Notes: generated by a model from the sequence alone, not told the origin. DNA of 64,000 nt from Paracoccus liaowanqingii (GCF_004683865.2 NZ_CP038439.1:1280501-1344500), one strand, 5' to 3'. Shown: positions 34,340 to 44,168, counted from the stretch's first letter. A program made the numbers and translations.

Positions 34340-37033
34340 CTAGATGAACTCCACATTGTCCCCCGTCAGCCGCTGGAAGTAATCCTCCAGCAGGATGCTG
34401 CTGCCCGAGGCGAACTCGATCAGCGTGCCGTCCCGGCTGACGGTGATGCGCTGCTGGAGGGCGCCGATCGAGGCGGCGTTGCCCAGAAGGCTGGCCTCGA
34501 TCTCCAGCATGTCGCCTTGGCCGGTGCGGAAATCGGCGATGGTCAGCATGTCGCCGCGCCCGGTGGCGGTGAAGACGAAGATGTCCGCACCGGCGCCGCC
34601 ATGGGCCAGATCCCGGCCCGGACCGCCTTCCAGACGGTCGTTGCCGCCATCGCCGTACAGGACGTCGTTGCCGCTGCCGCCGCGGATCAGGTCGTTGCCC
34701 TCTCCTCCGTGCAGGGTGTCGGCCCCGGCGCCGCCGTCCAGCGTGTCACTGCCGCTGTCGCCCCGCAGGACGTCGTTGCCGTTGTCGCCGCGCAGCAGGT
34801 CGTTGCCCAGGCCTCCGGACAGGATGTCGTTGCCGTTGCCGCCCGACAGGGTGTCGTTCCCGCCCTCGCCCTGCAGCAGGTCGTTGCCGCCGCCGCCCTG
34901 CAGCAGGTCGTTGCCCTGGCCGCCGCGCAGGGTGTCGTTGCCGCCATCGCCGTTCAGCGTGTCGTTGCCGCCGTCGCCGAGGATCAGGTCATTGCCGCTG
35001 CCGCCGGACAGCAGGTCGTCGCCTTGGCCGCCATGCAGCGTGTCGTTGCCGGCGTCGCCCGACAGCCGGTCGTTGCCGTTTAGGCCGAAGATCACGTCAT
35101 TGCCGCCATTGCCGCGGATGATGTCGTCGCGCCAGTCGCCCCGGATCAGGTTGTCGCGGTTGTCACCGTCGCCGCCGTTCTGCGAGGGCAGGTCGGGGAC
35201 CTGCGGCTGGGGCTGCGGTTGCGGCGCGGGCTGGGGCGCCGGTTGCGGCTGAGGGTCGGGCTGCGGCTCGGGCGCGGGCTGGGGCTGGGGCCGGTCGACC
35301 CCGGCGCCGGGGGCGCGCAGGGCGGAGGCCACGTCCTGGATGCGCTCGCCCATGCCCACGAAGGTGATCGAGCCGCCCCCCGGCAGGGTCACGACCATGT
35401 CGCGGGCGCCGTGATTGTCCCAGTTCACGCTGCGGGCATTGCTGATGAACTGGGCCCGGGTCAGGGACAGGCCGTCGATGCTGAAGCTGTCGCCCTCGGA
35501 GGGGTCGAAATCGACGACGATCGCCTTGCCCCGCGGATGCAGCACGAAGCTGTCGGCCCCGGTGCCGCCGTGCATCTGGGTGACCCCGTCGCCCGCGATC
35601 AGCGTGTCGTTGCCGCGCCCGCCGAACAGGTGGTCATGGCCGCTGCCGCCGCCATCGACCACGTCGTTGCCGTCCTGGCCATAGAGGAAGTCGTCCAGCC
35701 CGTTGCCGATCACCATGTCGTTGCCGGTGCCGCCATAGAGGAAGTTGTTGGCCTGGGCATGGCCCATCAGCGTGTCGTTGCCGCCATGCCCGACGCCCAG
35801 GCCCAGGAAGCGCGCCGCGTCGAAGGGATTGCGGGGGTCGTAATCCGGGTCGCTGGTCTGGTTGCGCAGCCACCCCTCGATCAGGGTCGGGCGGACCACC
35901 TCGCCTGCGGCATGAGCACGGTCCTCGTGGCCAAGCGTCATCGCATCATGGGCGGCGGCATAGCTGGCCTGCTGCACGAAGCGCAGCGTCCCGTCGGCAT
36001 CCATGCGCGACAGCACCGAGGCGCCGTACTGGCTGCCGGTGAACCAGGCGGTCGAGATGCCGTTGTCGGCGAACCATTCGTAGGTGGCGGTCAGGCCGCG
36101 CACCTCGGCATTCTCGTGGCGCAGGTTGTAGGCGGATTCCCCCGGGGCGTTCGTCTCGGTCAGGATGATCGCGTCGCCCAGGATCGGGCGGAAGACCCGG
36201 TCCAGCACCGCGCGGACCTCGTCGGGATCGGACATGCCTTGGGTCTCGTTCCAGCCCGGATACCAATGCGCCGACCAGACCAGATCGTCGCCCAGCCCGT
36301 CGCGGATATAGTCCAGAGCCGTGACATTGCCCATCTGGACGCGCTCCAGCTCCCCGAACTGGCCGGAATAGTTCCAGCCGCCGACCAGGACCTTGGCGTC
36401 CGAGCGGTCCGAGATCATCTGGCCCAGCTGCACCATGTGCTCGGCATAGAGCGTGACGAATTCCTGCAGGGCGGGCCAGCGCGCCTCGGCCAGGAAGGTG
36501 GCCTGGTTGTAGGCGGCGGGCTCGTTGATGACCTCCAGCCCATAGACCGCGCGGTCGACGTCGGGATGCCGGTCCAGCCAGTTCAGCATGTCGGTCCAAG
36601 CGGCTTCCATCTTGTCATAGACCGGCCCCGTCAGGGCGTCGCGCGCCTGGCCAAGCTGGTTCGGACCCCTGACGTCCAGGCTTTGGGCGTCGCCCTCGAA
36701 CTGGCCGAAGATGAAGGTGAACCCCTCCTTGGCGGCCGCGCTCAGGAAGCGTTCGAAATCGGGATCCAGATTGCCCCGGGCGTCGAAGCTGTGCAGGTTG
36801 AAGGGGATCCGAAGGGTCGTGACGAGGGGCAGCGAGTCCCGCAATCCGGTCGCGTAAAGCTCGGGGCTTTCATGCATGCCGACGGGGACCGTCTGGAACT
36901 CACTCTGCCAGAGGTAGTATTTGCTGTCGGCCCGGAGGTTCGCCTCATAGCTGCCGTTCGCCTTGTCGGCGGCGATCCGATCGCGCGCCTCGACCTGCAG
37001 GTTGATGATGTTCAGGTCTGTCGTGTCGCCCAT
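34340..37033 (-). CDS. secreted glycoside hydrolase (clan GH-A type) fused to RTX repeats
   Basis: An 897-residue modular protein. Residues about 35-400 form a TIM-barrel hydrolase: [12 protein letters not shown], the acid/base Glu171 in [19 protein letters not shown] and a candidate nucleophile Glu293 in [10 protein letters not shown], the layout of clan GH-A cellulase/mannanase-like enzymes. Next come RTX repeats (about 430-520), a beta domain, a Pro/Gln linker (about 605-640) and a second long RTX array of roughly 17 repeats, then a C-terminal region ending DNVEFI. There is no N-terminal signal, so type I secretion is expected. Substrate polysaccharide is unknown. The start at 37033 ([10 protein letters not shown]) is chosen because the frame upstream is not conserved-looking. 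Confidence 0.88.
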   Translation of the reverse strand: MGDTTDLNIINLQVEARDRIAADKANGSYEANLRADSKYYLWQSEFQTVPVGMHESPELYATGLRDSLPLVTTLRIPFNLHSFDARGNLDPDFERFLSAAAKEGFTFIFGQFEGDAQSLDVRGPNQLGQARDALTGPVYDKMEAAWTDMLNWLDRHPDVDRAVYGLEVINEPAAYNQATFLAEARWPALQEFVTLYAEHMVQLGQMISDRSDAKVLVGGWNYSGQFGELERVQMGNVTALDYIRDGLGDDLVWSAHWYPGWNETQGMSDPDEVRAVLDRVFRPILGDAIILTETNAPGESAYNLRHENAEVRGLTATYEWFADNGISTAWFTGSQYGASVLSRMDADGTLRFVQQASYAAAHDAMTLGHEDRAHAAGEVVRPTLIEGWLRNQTSDPDYDPRNPFDAARFLGLGVGHGGNDTLMGHAQANNFLYGGTGNDMVIGNGLDDFLYGQDGNDVVDGGGSGHDHLFGGRGNDTLIAGDGVTQMHGGTGADSFVLHPRGKAIVVDFDPSEGDSFSIDGLSLTRAQFISNARSVNWDNHGARDMVVTLPGGGSITFVGMGERIQDVASALRAPGAGVDRPQPQPAPEPQPDPQPQPAPQPAPQPQPQPQVPDLPSQNGGDGDNRDNLIRGDWRDDIIRGNGGNDVIFGLNGNDRLSGDAGNDTLHGGQGDDLLSGGSGNDLILGDGGNDTLNGDGGNDTLRGGQGNDLLQGGGGNDLLQGEGGNDTLSGGNGNDILSGGLGNDLLRGDNGNDVLRGDSGSDTLDGGAGADTLHGGEGNDLIRGGSGNDVLYGDGGNDRLEGGPGRDLAHGGAGADIFVFTATGRGDMLTIADFRTGQGDMLEIEASLLGNAASIGALQQRITVSRDGTLIEFASGSSILLEDYFQRLTGDNVEFI

Positions 37034-37552
37034 ACGATGTATCCCTGTCACGATGATGTGTCTGCAGGGCGAGCGATACCAACAAACCAATCGGTTCGGG
37101 AGGGGGGCGGCTCAAATTTTACGCGTTTAGGTTGTAAAAGACACATAACGCACAAGTTTAAGGTGCGTTCCCGCGGGGTGCGGATTTATCAGGAAATACG
37201 GCCGGCCGAATTCGGAAACGTTCATAAGTCACTTCATTTGTTCAGTATTTTTAGAGAATCGCGGGTCGGTGGATCAGGGTCCAGCCTCGTCCGCCCCTTG
37301 AGGTGCCCAGACCGGTGCATCTGGCGGATACCTGCCGACCGACCCCGCAATCCGGGCCGATCGAAGCGGAATTCTGCCAAAAGAAAATCGCGCCCCGTGG
37401 GAACATTCCCCGAGACGCGATTCTGCGACGGCAGTTCAGGGCGGTGCGCGGTGGTCTGCCGAGCCTTCCGGAAGGGCCCGCGTGCCAGGCGACGGGCACA
37501 ATTGCCGAAGGCTGTCCCGCACCCTGGCGCGGGGCGGCCTGGCCGGGAAAGA
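37034..37552. other. intergenic region upstream of the glycoside hydrolase
   Basis: About 520 bases, AT-richer around 37115-37260, which suits a promoter for the leftward hydrolase gene. A possible stem (AATCGCG ... CGCGATT, 37386-37424, with GGGAA/TTCCC inside) could terminate the small gene ending at 37553. No coding region is supported. Confidence 0.4.
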
Positions 37553-37729
37553 TTACTTGGTCTTGCGCATCTGGACGATGCCCAGGCTTACGGCCTTCGT
37601 TTCAAGGCGTTCGATCAATTCGCGATACTCACGGTTATGCGCATAGGCGCCAACGGCGGACAGGATCAAGCGCAGGTCATCGGCCGAAACACAGGCGCGA
37701 AGATTTCTCTGGTCATTCAACGGTTGCAC
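37553..37729 (-). CDS. small protein of the A-Y-x-H-N family (copy B)
   Basis: A 58-residue protein starting at GTG (37729) with AAGAGG 6 bases upstream. It reads VSADDLRLILSAVGAYAHNREYRELIERLETKA in its central part, nearly the same as copy A (25-306) and clearly related to copy C (47035-47232). The protein is basic at the C-terminus (MRKTK) and has no signal or membrane segment. Function unknown. The matched core with different flanks shows that the central helical pair is the conserved unit. Confidence 0.7.
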   Translation of the reverse strand: MQPLNDQRNLRACVSADDLRLILSAVGAYAHNREYRELIERLETKAVSLGIVQMRKTK

Positions 37730-38084
37730 GGGAAACCTCTTACTGGGGAAATACCTGAAACCCCTATACCCTACGGTTTAGTCTCCTCGAACCTGACTTT
37801 TCGAACAGGTTCGAGGGGCGAAATAGCCTGCAGGGGCAGGGTAAACACCGCTTCGTGAGGTTAACCGGGCGGTGCGTGATGCAATCCGGAGATGAATTGG
37901 ACGCGTCGTTTAAAACCTGATGAAATGTGCTGTCGAAAGTCATTCCGTCAGCACTTCAATTCCCAATTCATCTTCAAGTTGAAAATAGGAAGATCGGATT
38001 GGGACGGTCGCACCGCGACCAAGCCCCGGGAATGATTTCGCAGCCCCGGCAGCGGCGGCGCTGCTCGGGCGACGGTCCGGGTCG
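37730..38084. other. intergenic region, no gene seen
   Basis: About 355 bases between copy B of the small family and gluconokinase. AT-richer between 37730 and 37990, probably the promoter region of the small gene. No further coding signal is supported. Confidence 0.4.
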
Positions 38085-38579
38085 TCAGGGGCCTTTCCGA
38101 AGGGCTGCGGCGGCGGCCTCGACCAGCGTCTCCAGCGGTTGCGTGATGTCGAGGGGTATGGCCTCGTCGGCGGAGGGGACCTCCAGCGTCGCCAGCTGGC
38201 TGTCCAGGAGGGCGGGCGGCATGTAATGCCCCGCGCGCCCGGCCATGCGGGCGGCGATGACCGCGCGCGGGCCGGTCAGGTGCAGGAAGCGCAGCGGCCC
38301 CCCGGCGCCCGCGCGCAGGCGGTCCCGATAGGCGCGGCGCAGGGCGGAACAGCCGATGATGACCGGCGCGCGGCTGTCCAGCATCGCGGCCACCCGGTCC
38401 AGCCAGGGCCAGCGGTCCGCGTCTGTCAGGGGAATGCCCGCCGCCATCCTGGCCACGTTCGCCGCCGGATGCAGGTCGTCGCCGTCCAGATAGGGGATGC
38501 CCAACCGCGCCGACAGCGCCTGCCCGACGCTGGTCTTGCCGGTTCCGCTGACCCCCATGATCACGACGCGCAGGGTCAC
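38085..38579 (-). CDS. gntK: gluconokinase
   Basis: A 164-residue P-loop kinase phosphorylating D-gluconate to 6-phosphogluconate, feeding the Entner-Doudoroff and pentose phosphate routes. Walker A is IMGVSGTGKTSVG (residues about 7-19); YLDGDDLHPAANVARMAAGIPLTDADRWPWLD is the gluconate-binding signature; VIIGCSALRRAYRDRLR, MAGRAGHYMPPALLDSQLATLE complete the family. The start is a GTG at 38579 that overlaps the stop of the SDR gene by 4 bases (GTGA), so the two genes are coupled. The length is normal. Confidence 0.94.
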   Translation of the reverse strand: MTLRVVIMGVSGTGKTSVGQALSARLGIPYLDGDDLHPAANVARMAAGIPLTDADRWPWLDRVAAMLDSRAPVIIGCSALRRAYRDRLRAGAGGPLRFLHLTGPRAVIAARMAGRAGHYMPPALLDSQLATLEVPSADEAIPLDITQPLETLVEAAAAALRKGP

Positions 38580-39331
38580 AGCGACGCCGTGATGCCGCCG
38601 TCGACATAGAGCACGTGCCCGTTCACGAAGCTGGACGCGTCCGAGGCCAGGAACACGCAGGCGCCGACCAGCTCCTCGACCCGGCCCCACCGTCCGGCGG
38701 GGGTGCGCTTCTCCAGCCAGGTGGTGAATTCGGGATCGGCCACCAGCGCGGCGTTCAGCGGCGTGTCGAAATAGCCCGGCGCGATGGCGTTGCAGGTCAA
38801 TCCGTGGCGCGCCCAATCGGTGGCCATGCCCTTGGTCAGGTTGCCCACCGCGCCCTTCGTCGCCGTGTAGGGCGCGATCGAGGGCCGCGCGAGGGCCGTC
38901 TGCACGCTGGCGATGTTGATGATCCGCCCCGCGCCGCGCCCGATCATGTGCCGCGCCACCGCCTGACCGACATTGAAGACCGAGGCCACGTTGGTCTGCA
39001 GCAGCTGCTGGAAGGCGTCCGCCGGAAACTCCTCCAGCGGCGCGCGGAACTGCATGCCGGCGTTGTTCACCAGGATGTCGAAGGCGCCGTGCTCCGCCTC
39101 GAAGCCGTCCACGGCCGCGCGCACGCCCGCATGGTCGGTCACGTCGAAGGCCAGCACCTGCGCGCCCGGGATCCGGTCCGCGGCCCGCGCCAGCTTCGCG
39201 GCATCGCGCCCGTTCAGCACCACCTGCGCACCCGCCTCGGCCAGACCGTGCGCCAGGGCCAGGCCGATGCCCTGCGACGATCCGGTGATCAGCGCCCGGC
39301 GTCCGGTCAGGTCGAAAAGTGGGTGGCTCAT
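38576..39331 (-). CDS. SDR, probable gluconate 5-dehydrogenase
   Basis: A 251-residue SDR: TGSSQGIGLALA cofactor loop, NNAGMQF, catalytic Ser in INIASVQ, Tyr/Lys in YTATKGA, and ASSFVNGHVLYVDGG near the end. The N-terminus FDLTGRRALITGSSQGIG is that of gluconate 5-dehydrogenases (IdnO/GnoA type), which reduce 5-ketogluconate to gluconate. Co-transcription with gluconokinase supports this: ketogluconate to gluconate to 6-phosphogluconate. GGAGG precedes the ATG at 39331; an ATG ten codons earlier lacks a site. Confidence 0.87.
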   Translation of the reverse strand: MSHPLFDLTGRRALITGSSQGIGLALAHGLAEAGAQVVLNGRDAAKLARAADRIPGAQVLAFDVTDHAGVRAAVDGFEAEHGAFDILVNNAGMQFRAPLEEFPADAFQQLLQTNVASVFNVGQAVARHMIGRGAGRIINIASVQTALARPSIAPYTATKGAVGNLTKGMATDWARHGLTCNAIAPGYFDTPLNAALVADPEFTTWLEKRTPAGRWGRVEELVGACVFLASDASSFVNGHVLYVDGGITASL

Positions 39332-39457
39332 GATGTCCTCCGTTGTCCCCTGGCCCGACAATTGTCTCTCGACAGCAGGGGCGTCAACCGATTGCAGGCG
39401 CGGACACGCTACCGTCGGGCCATGCCGGCGCCATGCGGCGGCATCCGCCCCGCCCGC

Positions 39458-40003
39458 TCACCGCCCCGCGGGCGCGGCATAGACGGCGGCCCAGTAGCGC
39501 GTCCGTCCGTCCGATCCGACGGCCTGCCCGATGCCGAATTCGCGCAGTTGCGGGATCAGCATGTTGGCGGTGTGGCCCGAGGAGGCGTTCCAGGCGGCCA
39601 GCACGTTGTCCAGATCGAAGGGGCCGGCGGCGATGTTCTCGGCGGTGACCTGCGGGCGGTAGCCGAGCGCCTTGACGCGCTGCGCGGGCCCCCGGCTCTG
39701 CGAGCCGACATGGGTCATGCGGCCCCGCTCGGCCATGTCGCAGGCATGGCGGGCGGCGGCCTGCGAAAGCGTGTCGTTCGGCGCGACCGAGGGCAGGCCG
39801 GACCGGGCGCGGATCGTGTTCGTGGCCTCTGCACCGGACCTCTGCTCGTCCGACGTGGTGGGACGGCATCGCGCCATCCCGGGGGCCGAGGCCGCGATGT
39901 CGACGCCGCCCGAGGCGGTCGGCGCCATCGCGGGGGCGCAGGCGGCGACCAGCAGCATCAGCGGGCAGGCGGCGAGGATGCCGGTCAGGCGGGTCTGCAG
40001 CAT
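39458..40003 (-). CDS. CAP/SCP-domain lipoprotein
   Basis: A 181-residue protein with a signal sequence and lipobox (CPLMLLVAAC). The CAP (CRISP/antigen 5/PR-1) domain follows from about residue 55: NTIRARSGLPSVAPNDTLSQAAARHACDMAERGRMTHVG, with the conserved His, then AENIAAG and WNASSGHTANMLIPQLREFGIGQAV with the second His, and YWAAVYAAPA. Bacterial CAP proteins sit in the envelope; their activity is unsettled. The gene is single, leftward. Confidence 0.9.
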   Translation of the reverse strand: MLQTRLTGILAACPLMLLVAACAPAMAPTASGGVDIAASAPGMARCRPTTSDEQRSGAEATNTIRARSGLPSVAPNDTLSQAAARHACDMAERGRMTHVGSQSRGPAQRVKALGYRPQVTAENIAAGPFDLDNVLAAWNASSGHTANMLIPQLREFGIGQAVGSDGRTRYWAAVYAAPAGR

Positions 40004-40123
40004 GATCGGTCATCCCGTCCAGGTTGATCTGAACTGAATGTTTCACCCTGAACGGGCATCAAGTCACGCGAAAACTGCAGCCGCGTGTCATGCGGGCCGA
40101 CGGGCCACGGGCCGCCAGCGGGC

Positions 40124-40258
40124 TCATGGCCGCGCGGGCGGCGCGAACCCCGGCTCGTATTCGACGAGGGTGCTCATGCAGAGCGTCTCGCACGGGGCCT
40201 GCGGCGCGCAGGCGGCCAAGCCGAGGGACAGAAGCGACAGGCAGACGAACTTGATCAT
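40124..40258 (-). CDS. very small lipoprotein
   Basis: A 44-residue frame with AAGG upstream of the ATG. The signal peptide MIKFVCLSLLSLGLAAC ends in a good lipobox (GLAAC); the mature part is about 28 residues with two further Cys (APCETLC) and a Pro-rich end. It resembles entericidin-like or other tiny envelope lipoproteins but belongs to no family I can name. Confidence 0.6.
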   Translation of the reverse strand: MIKFVCLSLLSLGLAACAPQAPCETLCMSTLVEYEPGFAPPARP

Positions 40259-40359
40259 GACAACCTTGGGGCCGGGTGTTGGCGGGAACTGGCCTGCCAA
40301 CGCGGAGACCTGCGCATAGGTCTCTCTCCCGGCCCGGGATTGCCTGAAAGGACAGGGCG

Positions 40360-41391
40360 TTACCGGCTGGCGCCTGCCCGGACGGGCAGGACCTGCTTGA
40401 CGATGTCGGACAGCGACAGCACGCCCAGCAGCCTGCCGTTCTCCATGATGACCGCCAGCTGCACGCTGGCGCCCCGCATGCGGTGCAGCGCCTCGTAGAC
40501 CGGCATGGCGGGGGCCAGTTCCAGGGCCTGCCGGGCGATCTGCGCCACCGGGGCCTCGGGGGGCAGCAGCAGCGTGTCGCGGACATGGACGATCGCGGGC
40601 GGCGCGCCGTCAGGCCCCGCCATCAGGATGCGCATGTGGCCCGTGAGCCGGCCCGCGGCGCGGATGTCGGCGACGGTCGCCGTGGCGGCCACCTGCATCG
40701 GGGCGGCCCCCATCTGTGCGGTCCCGATCAGCGAGGCCACCGGCAGGGTGCCCAGGTCGATTAGGCTGGAGAGCTGGCGCTGCATCCCCGGCTCCAGCGT
40801 GCCCGCATGGGCCGAGTGCTCGACCAGCTGGCGGATGGTGGCCGCGTCGCGCCCGCCCACGGCGGCCTTCTCCACCGGCTCGACGCCGCTGGCCCGCACG
40901 AGGCGGTTGGCCAGCCGGTTGACCCAGGACAGAAGCGGGCGCAGCGGCCAGATATAGGCGCGCGACAGCAGGCCGATGGCCATGGCGGAACGTTCCGGAT
41001 GCGCGATGGCCCAGGACTTGGGGGCCATCTCGCCCACCACCAGATGCAGGAAGGTGACGAAGAACATCGACAGGCCGAAGGACGCGCCGCCCGCCAGCCA
41101 GACCGGCATCCCCGAGGCGATCAGCACCGGCCCCAGCCAGGCATCGACCGCGGGCTTGGTCACCGCGCCAAGCGCGAAGGTGCAGACGGTGATGCCCAGC
41201 TGCGCGCCGGCCAGCATCAGGGTCAGGTCGTTCATGCCCCGCAGGGCGGCGCGGGCGGACCGTTTCGTCGGCGCCAGCTCCTCCAGCCGGTGGCGGCGGG
41301 CGCCCAGAAGCGCGAACTCGATGATCACGAACAGCGCGCTGAGCGCGATCAGCGCGACGGTCACAAGGGTGACGATCAGGGGGTCGTTCAT
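40360..41391 (-). CDS. CNNM/CorC-type transporter-associated protein (DUF21 and CBS domains)
   Basis: A 343-residue protein with a DUF21/CNNM membrane domain (four helices, residues about 1-180, with LAGAQLGITVCTFALGAVTKP and LHLVVGEMAPKSWAIAHPE), then a degenerate CBS pair (about 210-340) ending VIMENGRLLGVLSLSDIVKQVL. The family includes Mg2+/Co2+ efflux factors (CorC/YfjD). Its start overlaps the end of the upstream CNNM paralogue by 4 bases, so they probably form a heteromer. There is no C-terminal CorC_HlyC domain, unlike the partner. Confidence 0.88.
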   Translation of the reverse strand: MNDPLIVTLVTVALIALSALFVIIEFALLGARRHRLEELAPTKRSARAALRGMNDLTLMLAGAQLGITVCTFALGAVTKPAVDAWLGPVLIASGMPVWLAGGASFGLSMFFVTFLHLVVGEMAPKSWAIAHPERSAMAIGLLSRAYIWPLRPLLSWVNRLANRLVRASGVEPVEKAAVGGRDAATIRQLVEHSAHAGTLEPGMQRQLSSLIDLGTLPVASLIGTAQMGAAPMQVAATATVADIRAAGRLTGHMRILMAGPDGAPPAIVHVRDTLLLPPEAPVAQIARQALELAPAMPVYEALHRMRGASVQLAVIMENGRLLGVLSLSDIVKQVLPVRAGASR

Positions 41392-42755
41392 CGGTCATCC
41401 TCGGTCAGGGCGGTTCGGATCAGGCGGGCGCGCAGGCGGGTCGGCACGTGACGCTCGACGCGCAGCACTTCGACCTCCAGCCGCCAGCGGACGGGGTCGG
41501 TCACCACCAGCTCGGCGGGGTCGATGGGCAGGTCGACAGTCACCAGGTCGCCCTGGGCGGGCAGGGCGCCCGCCTCGGCGATCAGAAGGCCCGCCAGGGT
41601 CTCCACATCGCCGCGCGGCAGGTCCTGGCCGATCGCGCGCTGGACCTCGTCCAGATGCACGTCGCCGTCGATGATCCAGACGCCCTCGCCGTCGGGCATC
41701 AGCCCGTCGCCCGAGGCCTCGTCGTGCTCGTCGGTGATCTCGCCAACGATCTCCATGGCCAGATCCTCCAGCGTCAGGACGCCGGCGAAGCCGCCATATT
41801 CGTCGATCACGCAGGCCAGGCGGTTTTCCGACGCGGCCAGCAGGGCCAGCGCATCGGGCAGCAGCATCAGCGTGGGCATGACGGTGGGCGGGCGCATCAC
41901 GGCGGCGACGGTGCCGTCCAGCGTGCCATGCGCCAGCAGGTCGGCCAGATGGACGACGCCCACGGGCGTGTCCTCGTCGTCGATCACCGGATAGCGGGTA
42001 TGGGCGCGGGCCATCAGGCCGCGCAGCTCGTCCAGGGTCGTGTCGGGGCTGACCCAATCGACCTGTGAGCGGGGGACCATCGCGTGTTCCACGTCCTGCT
42101 GGGGAAAGTCCAGGATGCGGTCCATCATCAGCGACAGCTCGACCGGCAGATCGCCGCTGTCGCGCGACTCGGCGATGATGCGGGGCAGGTCGTCGGCCGA
42201 GGCGGTGACGTCCAGATCATGCACCGGCTCGATCCGCAGGGCGCGGAGCAGCAGGTTGGCGGACTTGTCGAACAGCGCGATCAGCCAGCCGAAGACCGTC
42301 AGGTAGATCAGCGTGGACCGCGCCAGCCCGCGCGCCAGCGGCTCGGGGTTCGCGATGGCCAGGTTCTTGGGATAAAGCTCGCCGAAGATCATCTGGATGA
42401 TCGTGGCGGCGATCAGGGCGCCCATGGTGCCCACGGCGACGCCCACCTGCGTGGGCACGCCCACGCCGCCCAGCAGGGTGCCAAGCGACTGGCCGACCAG
42501 CGGCTCGGCCACGAAGCCCACCAGCAGGCCGGTGACGGTGATGCCCAGCTGCGCGCCCGACAGCATGAAGCTGGTGCGCCGGGTGACGGCCAGCGCGCGC
42601 TTGGCGGCCAGATCGCCCTGGGCGGCCTTGGCGGCCAGCCGGGTGCGGTCGACCGACATGTAGGCGAATTCCTGGGCCACGAAATAGCCGTTGGCGGCGA
42701 TGATCGCCAGGATGACGAGCGTTCCGACCAGGAACAGCAGAAGCGCCTCGATCAT
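41388..42755 (-). CDS. CNNM/CorC hemolysin-like protein (DUF21, CBS pair, CorC_HlyC)
   Basis: A 455-residue protein with the full architecture: DUF21 membrane domain (SFMLSGAQLGITVTGLLVGFVAEP, IFGELYPKNLAIANPEP), CBS pair (VDWVSPDTTLDELRGLMARAHTRYPVIDDEDTPVGVVHLADLL to ACVIDEYGGFAGVLTLEDLAMEIVGEI) and a C-terminal CorC_HlyC domain (about 350-440: GVWIIDGDVHLDEVQRAIGQDLP, TLAGLLI). Proteins of this family bind nucleotide/Mg2+ and take part in divalent-cation transport. It is first in a two-gene operon with the shorter paralogue. Confidence 0.92.
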   Translation of the reverse strand: MIEALLLFLVGTLVILAIIAANGYFVAQEFAYMSVDRTRLAAKAAQGDLAAKRALAVTRRTSFMLSGAQLGITVTGLLVGFVAEPLVGQSLGTLLGGVGVPTQVGVAVGTMGALIAATIIQMIFGELYPKNLAIANPEPLARGLARSTLIYLTVFGWLIALFDKSANLLLRALRIEPVHDLDVTASADDLPRIIAESRDSGDLPVELSLMMDRILDFPQQDVEHAMVPRSQVDWVSPDTTLDELRGLMARAHTRYPVIDDEDTPVGVVHLADLLAHGTLDGTVAAVMRPPTVMPTLMLLPDALALLAASENRLACVIDEYGGFAGVLTLEDLAMEIVGEITDEHDEASGDGLMPDGEGVWIIDGDVHLDEVQRAIGQDLPRGDVETLAGLLIAEAGALPAQGDLVTVDLPIDPAELVVTDPVRWRLEVEVLRVERHVPTRLRARLIRTALTEDDR

Positions 42756-42882
42756 CGGACCGCCTCCCGGGTGATGCGGGGGCGGATGGGGTCAGGCCTG
42801 TGGTCCACGGTGGTGCGATGCCTTATTGGGAAGGGGAATGCCGGAGGCGGGCGGTGCCGCGATCCAGCGGGGGGTGCGGTCG

Positions 42883-43404
42883 TCAGGACGGAGTCCTGCG
42901 ATATTTCAGCGTCTTGGCGTGGTTGGCGATCCAGTCCATCGTCGCCAGCAGCACGCCCGAGATGACGAAGACCAGATGGATGATCACCATCCAGCGGATT
43001 TGTTCGGGATCGTACTGGCCCACATCCATGAAGACCTTGAGCAGATGGATGCCCGAGATCGCCACGATCGACGCCACCAGCTTGAGCTTGAGGGCCGAGA
43101 AATCGACCTCGCCCTGCCAGTCGGGGCGGTCGACATGGTCGGCCAGGTCCATCCGGCTGACGAAGTTCTCGTAGCCCGAGAAGATCACGATCAGCAGAAG
43201 GTTCGCCGCCAGGCTGAGGTCGATCAGCGCCAGCACGCCCAGGATGGCGTCGTTGACGGTCATCGCCGGGACGATCATGACGAAGCGCACAAGCTCCATC
43301 AGGAAGATCCAGACCAGGATCACCAGCGCCAGCGCCAGTCCCAGATACATCGGCGCCATCATCCAGCGGCTGGCAAACAGCCCGCGTTCGATCAGTCGTT
43401 CCAT
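42883..43404 (-). CDS. YqhA-family (UPF0114) inner-membrane protein
   Basis: A 173-residue protein with three or four membrane helices. It matches the UPF0114/TIGR00645 family: RGLFASRWMMAPMYLGLALAL at the N-terminus, DAILGVLALIDLSLAANLLLIVIFSGYENFVSR, and the conserved LKLKLVASIVAISGIHLLKVFMD. The biochemical role is unknown. Leftward, 53 bases after exoD, probably cotranscribed with it. Confidence 0.9.
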   Translation of the reverse strand: MERLIERGLFASRWMMAPMYLGLALALVILVWIFLMELVRFVMIVPAMTVNDAILGVLALIDLSLAANLLLIVIFSGYENFVSRMDLADHVDRPDWQGEVDFSALKLKLVASIVAISGIHLLKVFMDVGQYDPEQIRWMVIIHLVFVISGVLLATMDWIANHAKTLKYRRTPS

Positions 43405-43456
43405 CAGCGGGCCTCGTGCCGTCCCGCGCGGGGACGGTCTTTCGTTGCGGAGAATG

Positions 43457-44086
43457 TCACAGGCCCATCCCGATCAGCCGCAGCAGCGCCCGGGTGACGA
43501 CCACGATCGCCCCGGCCATGAACACGGTCGAGACGATGCCGAACAGGACGCCCCCGGCGATCCAGATGCCGTCCCGCTCCAGCGCGCCCAGGGCGATGAT
43601 CGCGATGGCGGCGGCGGGCAGCAGGTTGCCGAAGGGGATGGGCAGGACCAGCACGATGGACAGGATCAGGCAGATCCCGCCCAGCAGCTTCTTGGCCAAG
43701 GGGCCGCTGAACGCGGGCAGGCGCGGGCGCAGCAGGCGCTCGACGCGGTTCAGGTAGGGCATCGCGCGCGACACCACGGTCCGGAAATGGCCGATGTCGA
43801 AGGACCGGGCGGCCAGGAAGCGGGGCAGCCAGGGCATGCCCCCGCGCATCAGCTGCCACGACAGGTACAGCATCGGCAGGCCCAGCACCGCCGAGGTGCC
43901 CGGCGGGTTGGGGATGACATTGGCGAAGGCCAGGATCAGCAGCAGCCCGATCAGCCCCCGGTCGCCCAGGGCGGTCATCAGCTGCGCCACCGAGATGCGC
44001 GGCTGGTCCCAGCTGGCGGCCAGCGCGCTCAGGACCTCGCTGAGCGTCGGGCGCCGGGTGGGCGCATCGAGTTGGTCGGAAATCAT
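43457..44086 (-). CDS. exoD: ExoD-family protein
   Basis: A 209-residue protein of the ExoD family, linked in rhizobia to exopolysaccharide synthesis and alkali tolerance. Conserved parts: TLSEVLSALA, GDRGLIGLLLILAFANVIPNPPGTSAVLGLPMLYLSWQLMRG and the Arg-rich RFLAARSFDIG, followed by three C-terminal hydrophobic helices. It is an inner-membrane protein. It lies about 80 bases from the DUF2076 gene in the leftward block. Confidence 0.9.
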   Translation of the reverse strand: MISDQLDAPTRRPTLSEVLSALAASWDQPRISVAQLMTALGDRGLIGLLLILAFANVIPNPPGTSAVLGLPMLYLSWQLMRGGMPWLPRFLAARSFDIGHFRTVVSRAMPYLNRVERLLRPRLPAFSGPLAKKLLGGICLILSIVLVLPIPFGNLLPAAAIAIIALGALERDGIWIAGGVLFGIVSTVFMAGAIVVVTRALLRLIGMGL

Positions 44087-44168
44087 TCAGGCCCTTCGGT
44101 CCAGAGGACCCGTGCAGAGAGAGGGGAAGGTGGGCGGCGCCCCGGCTGTCCGGGGCGCCTTGATCAGT

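Noticed and set aside
32681..35083. 800-codon rightward frame over the MFS gene and the RTX array
   Set aside because: Out of frame with the MFS gene and antisense to the RTX repeats, which produces its repetitive Val/Ala/Gln pattern.
34640..35180. Regular repeats that might be taken for a CRISPR or satellite array
   Set aside because: The period is 27 bases and encodes RTX nonapeptides in frame; no spacer-like unique segments.
35219..37858. 879-codon rightward frame opposite the glycoside hydrolase
   Set aside because: Antisense shadow of the hydrolase and its repeats; no ribosome site or family.
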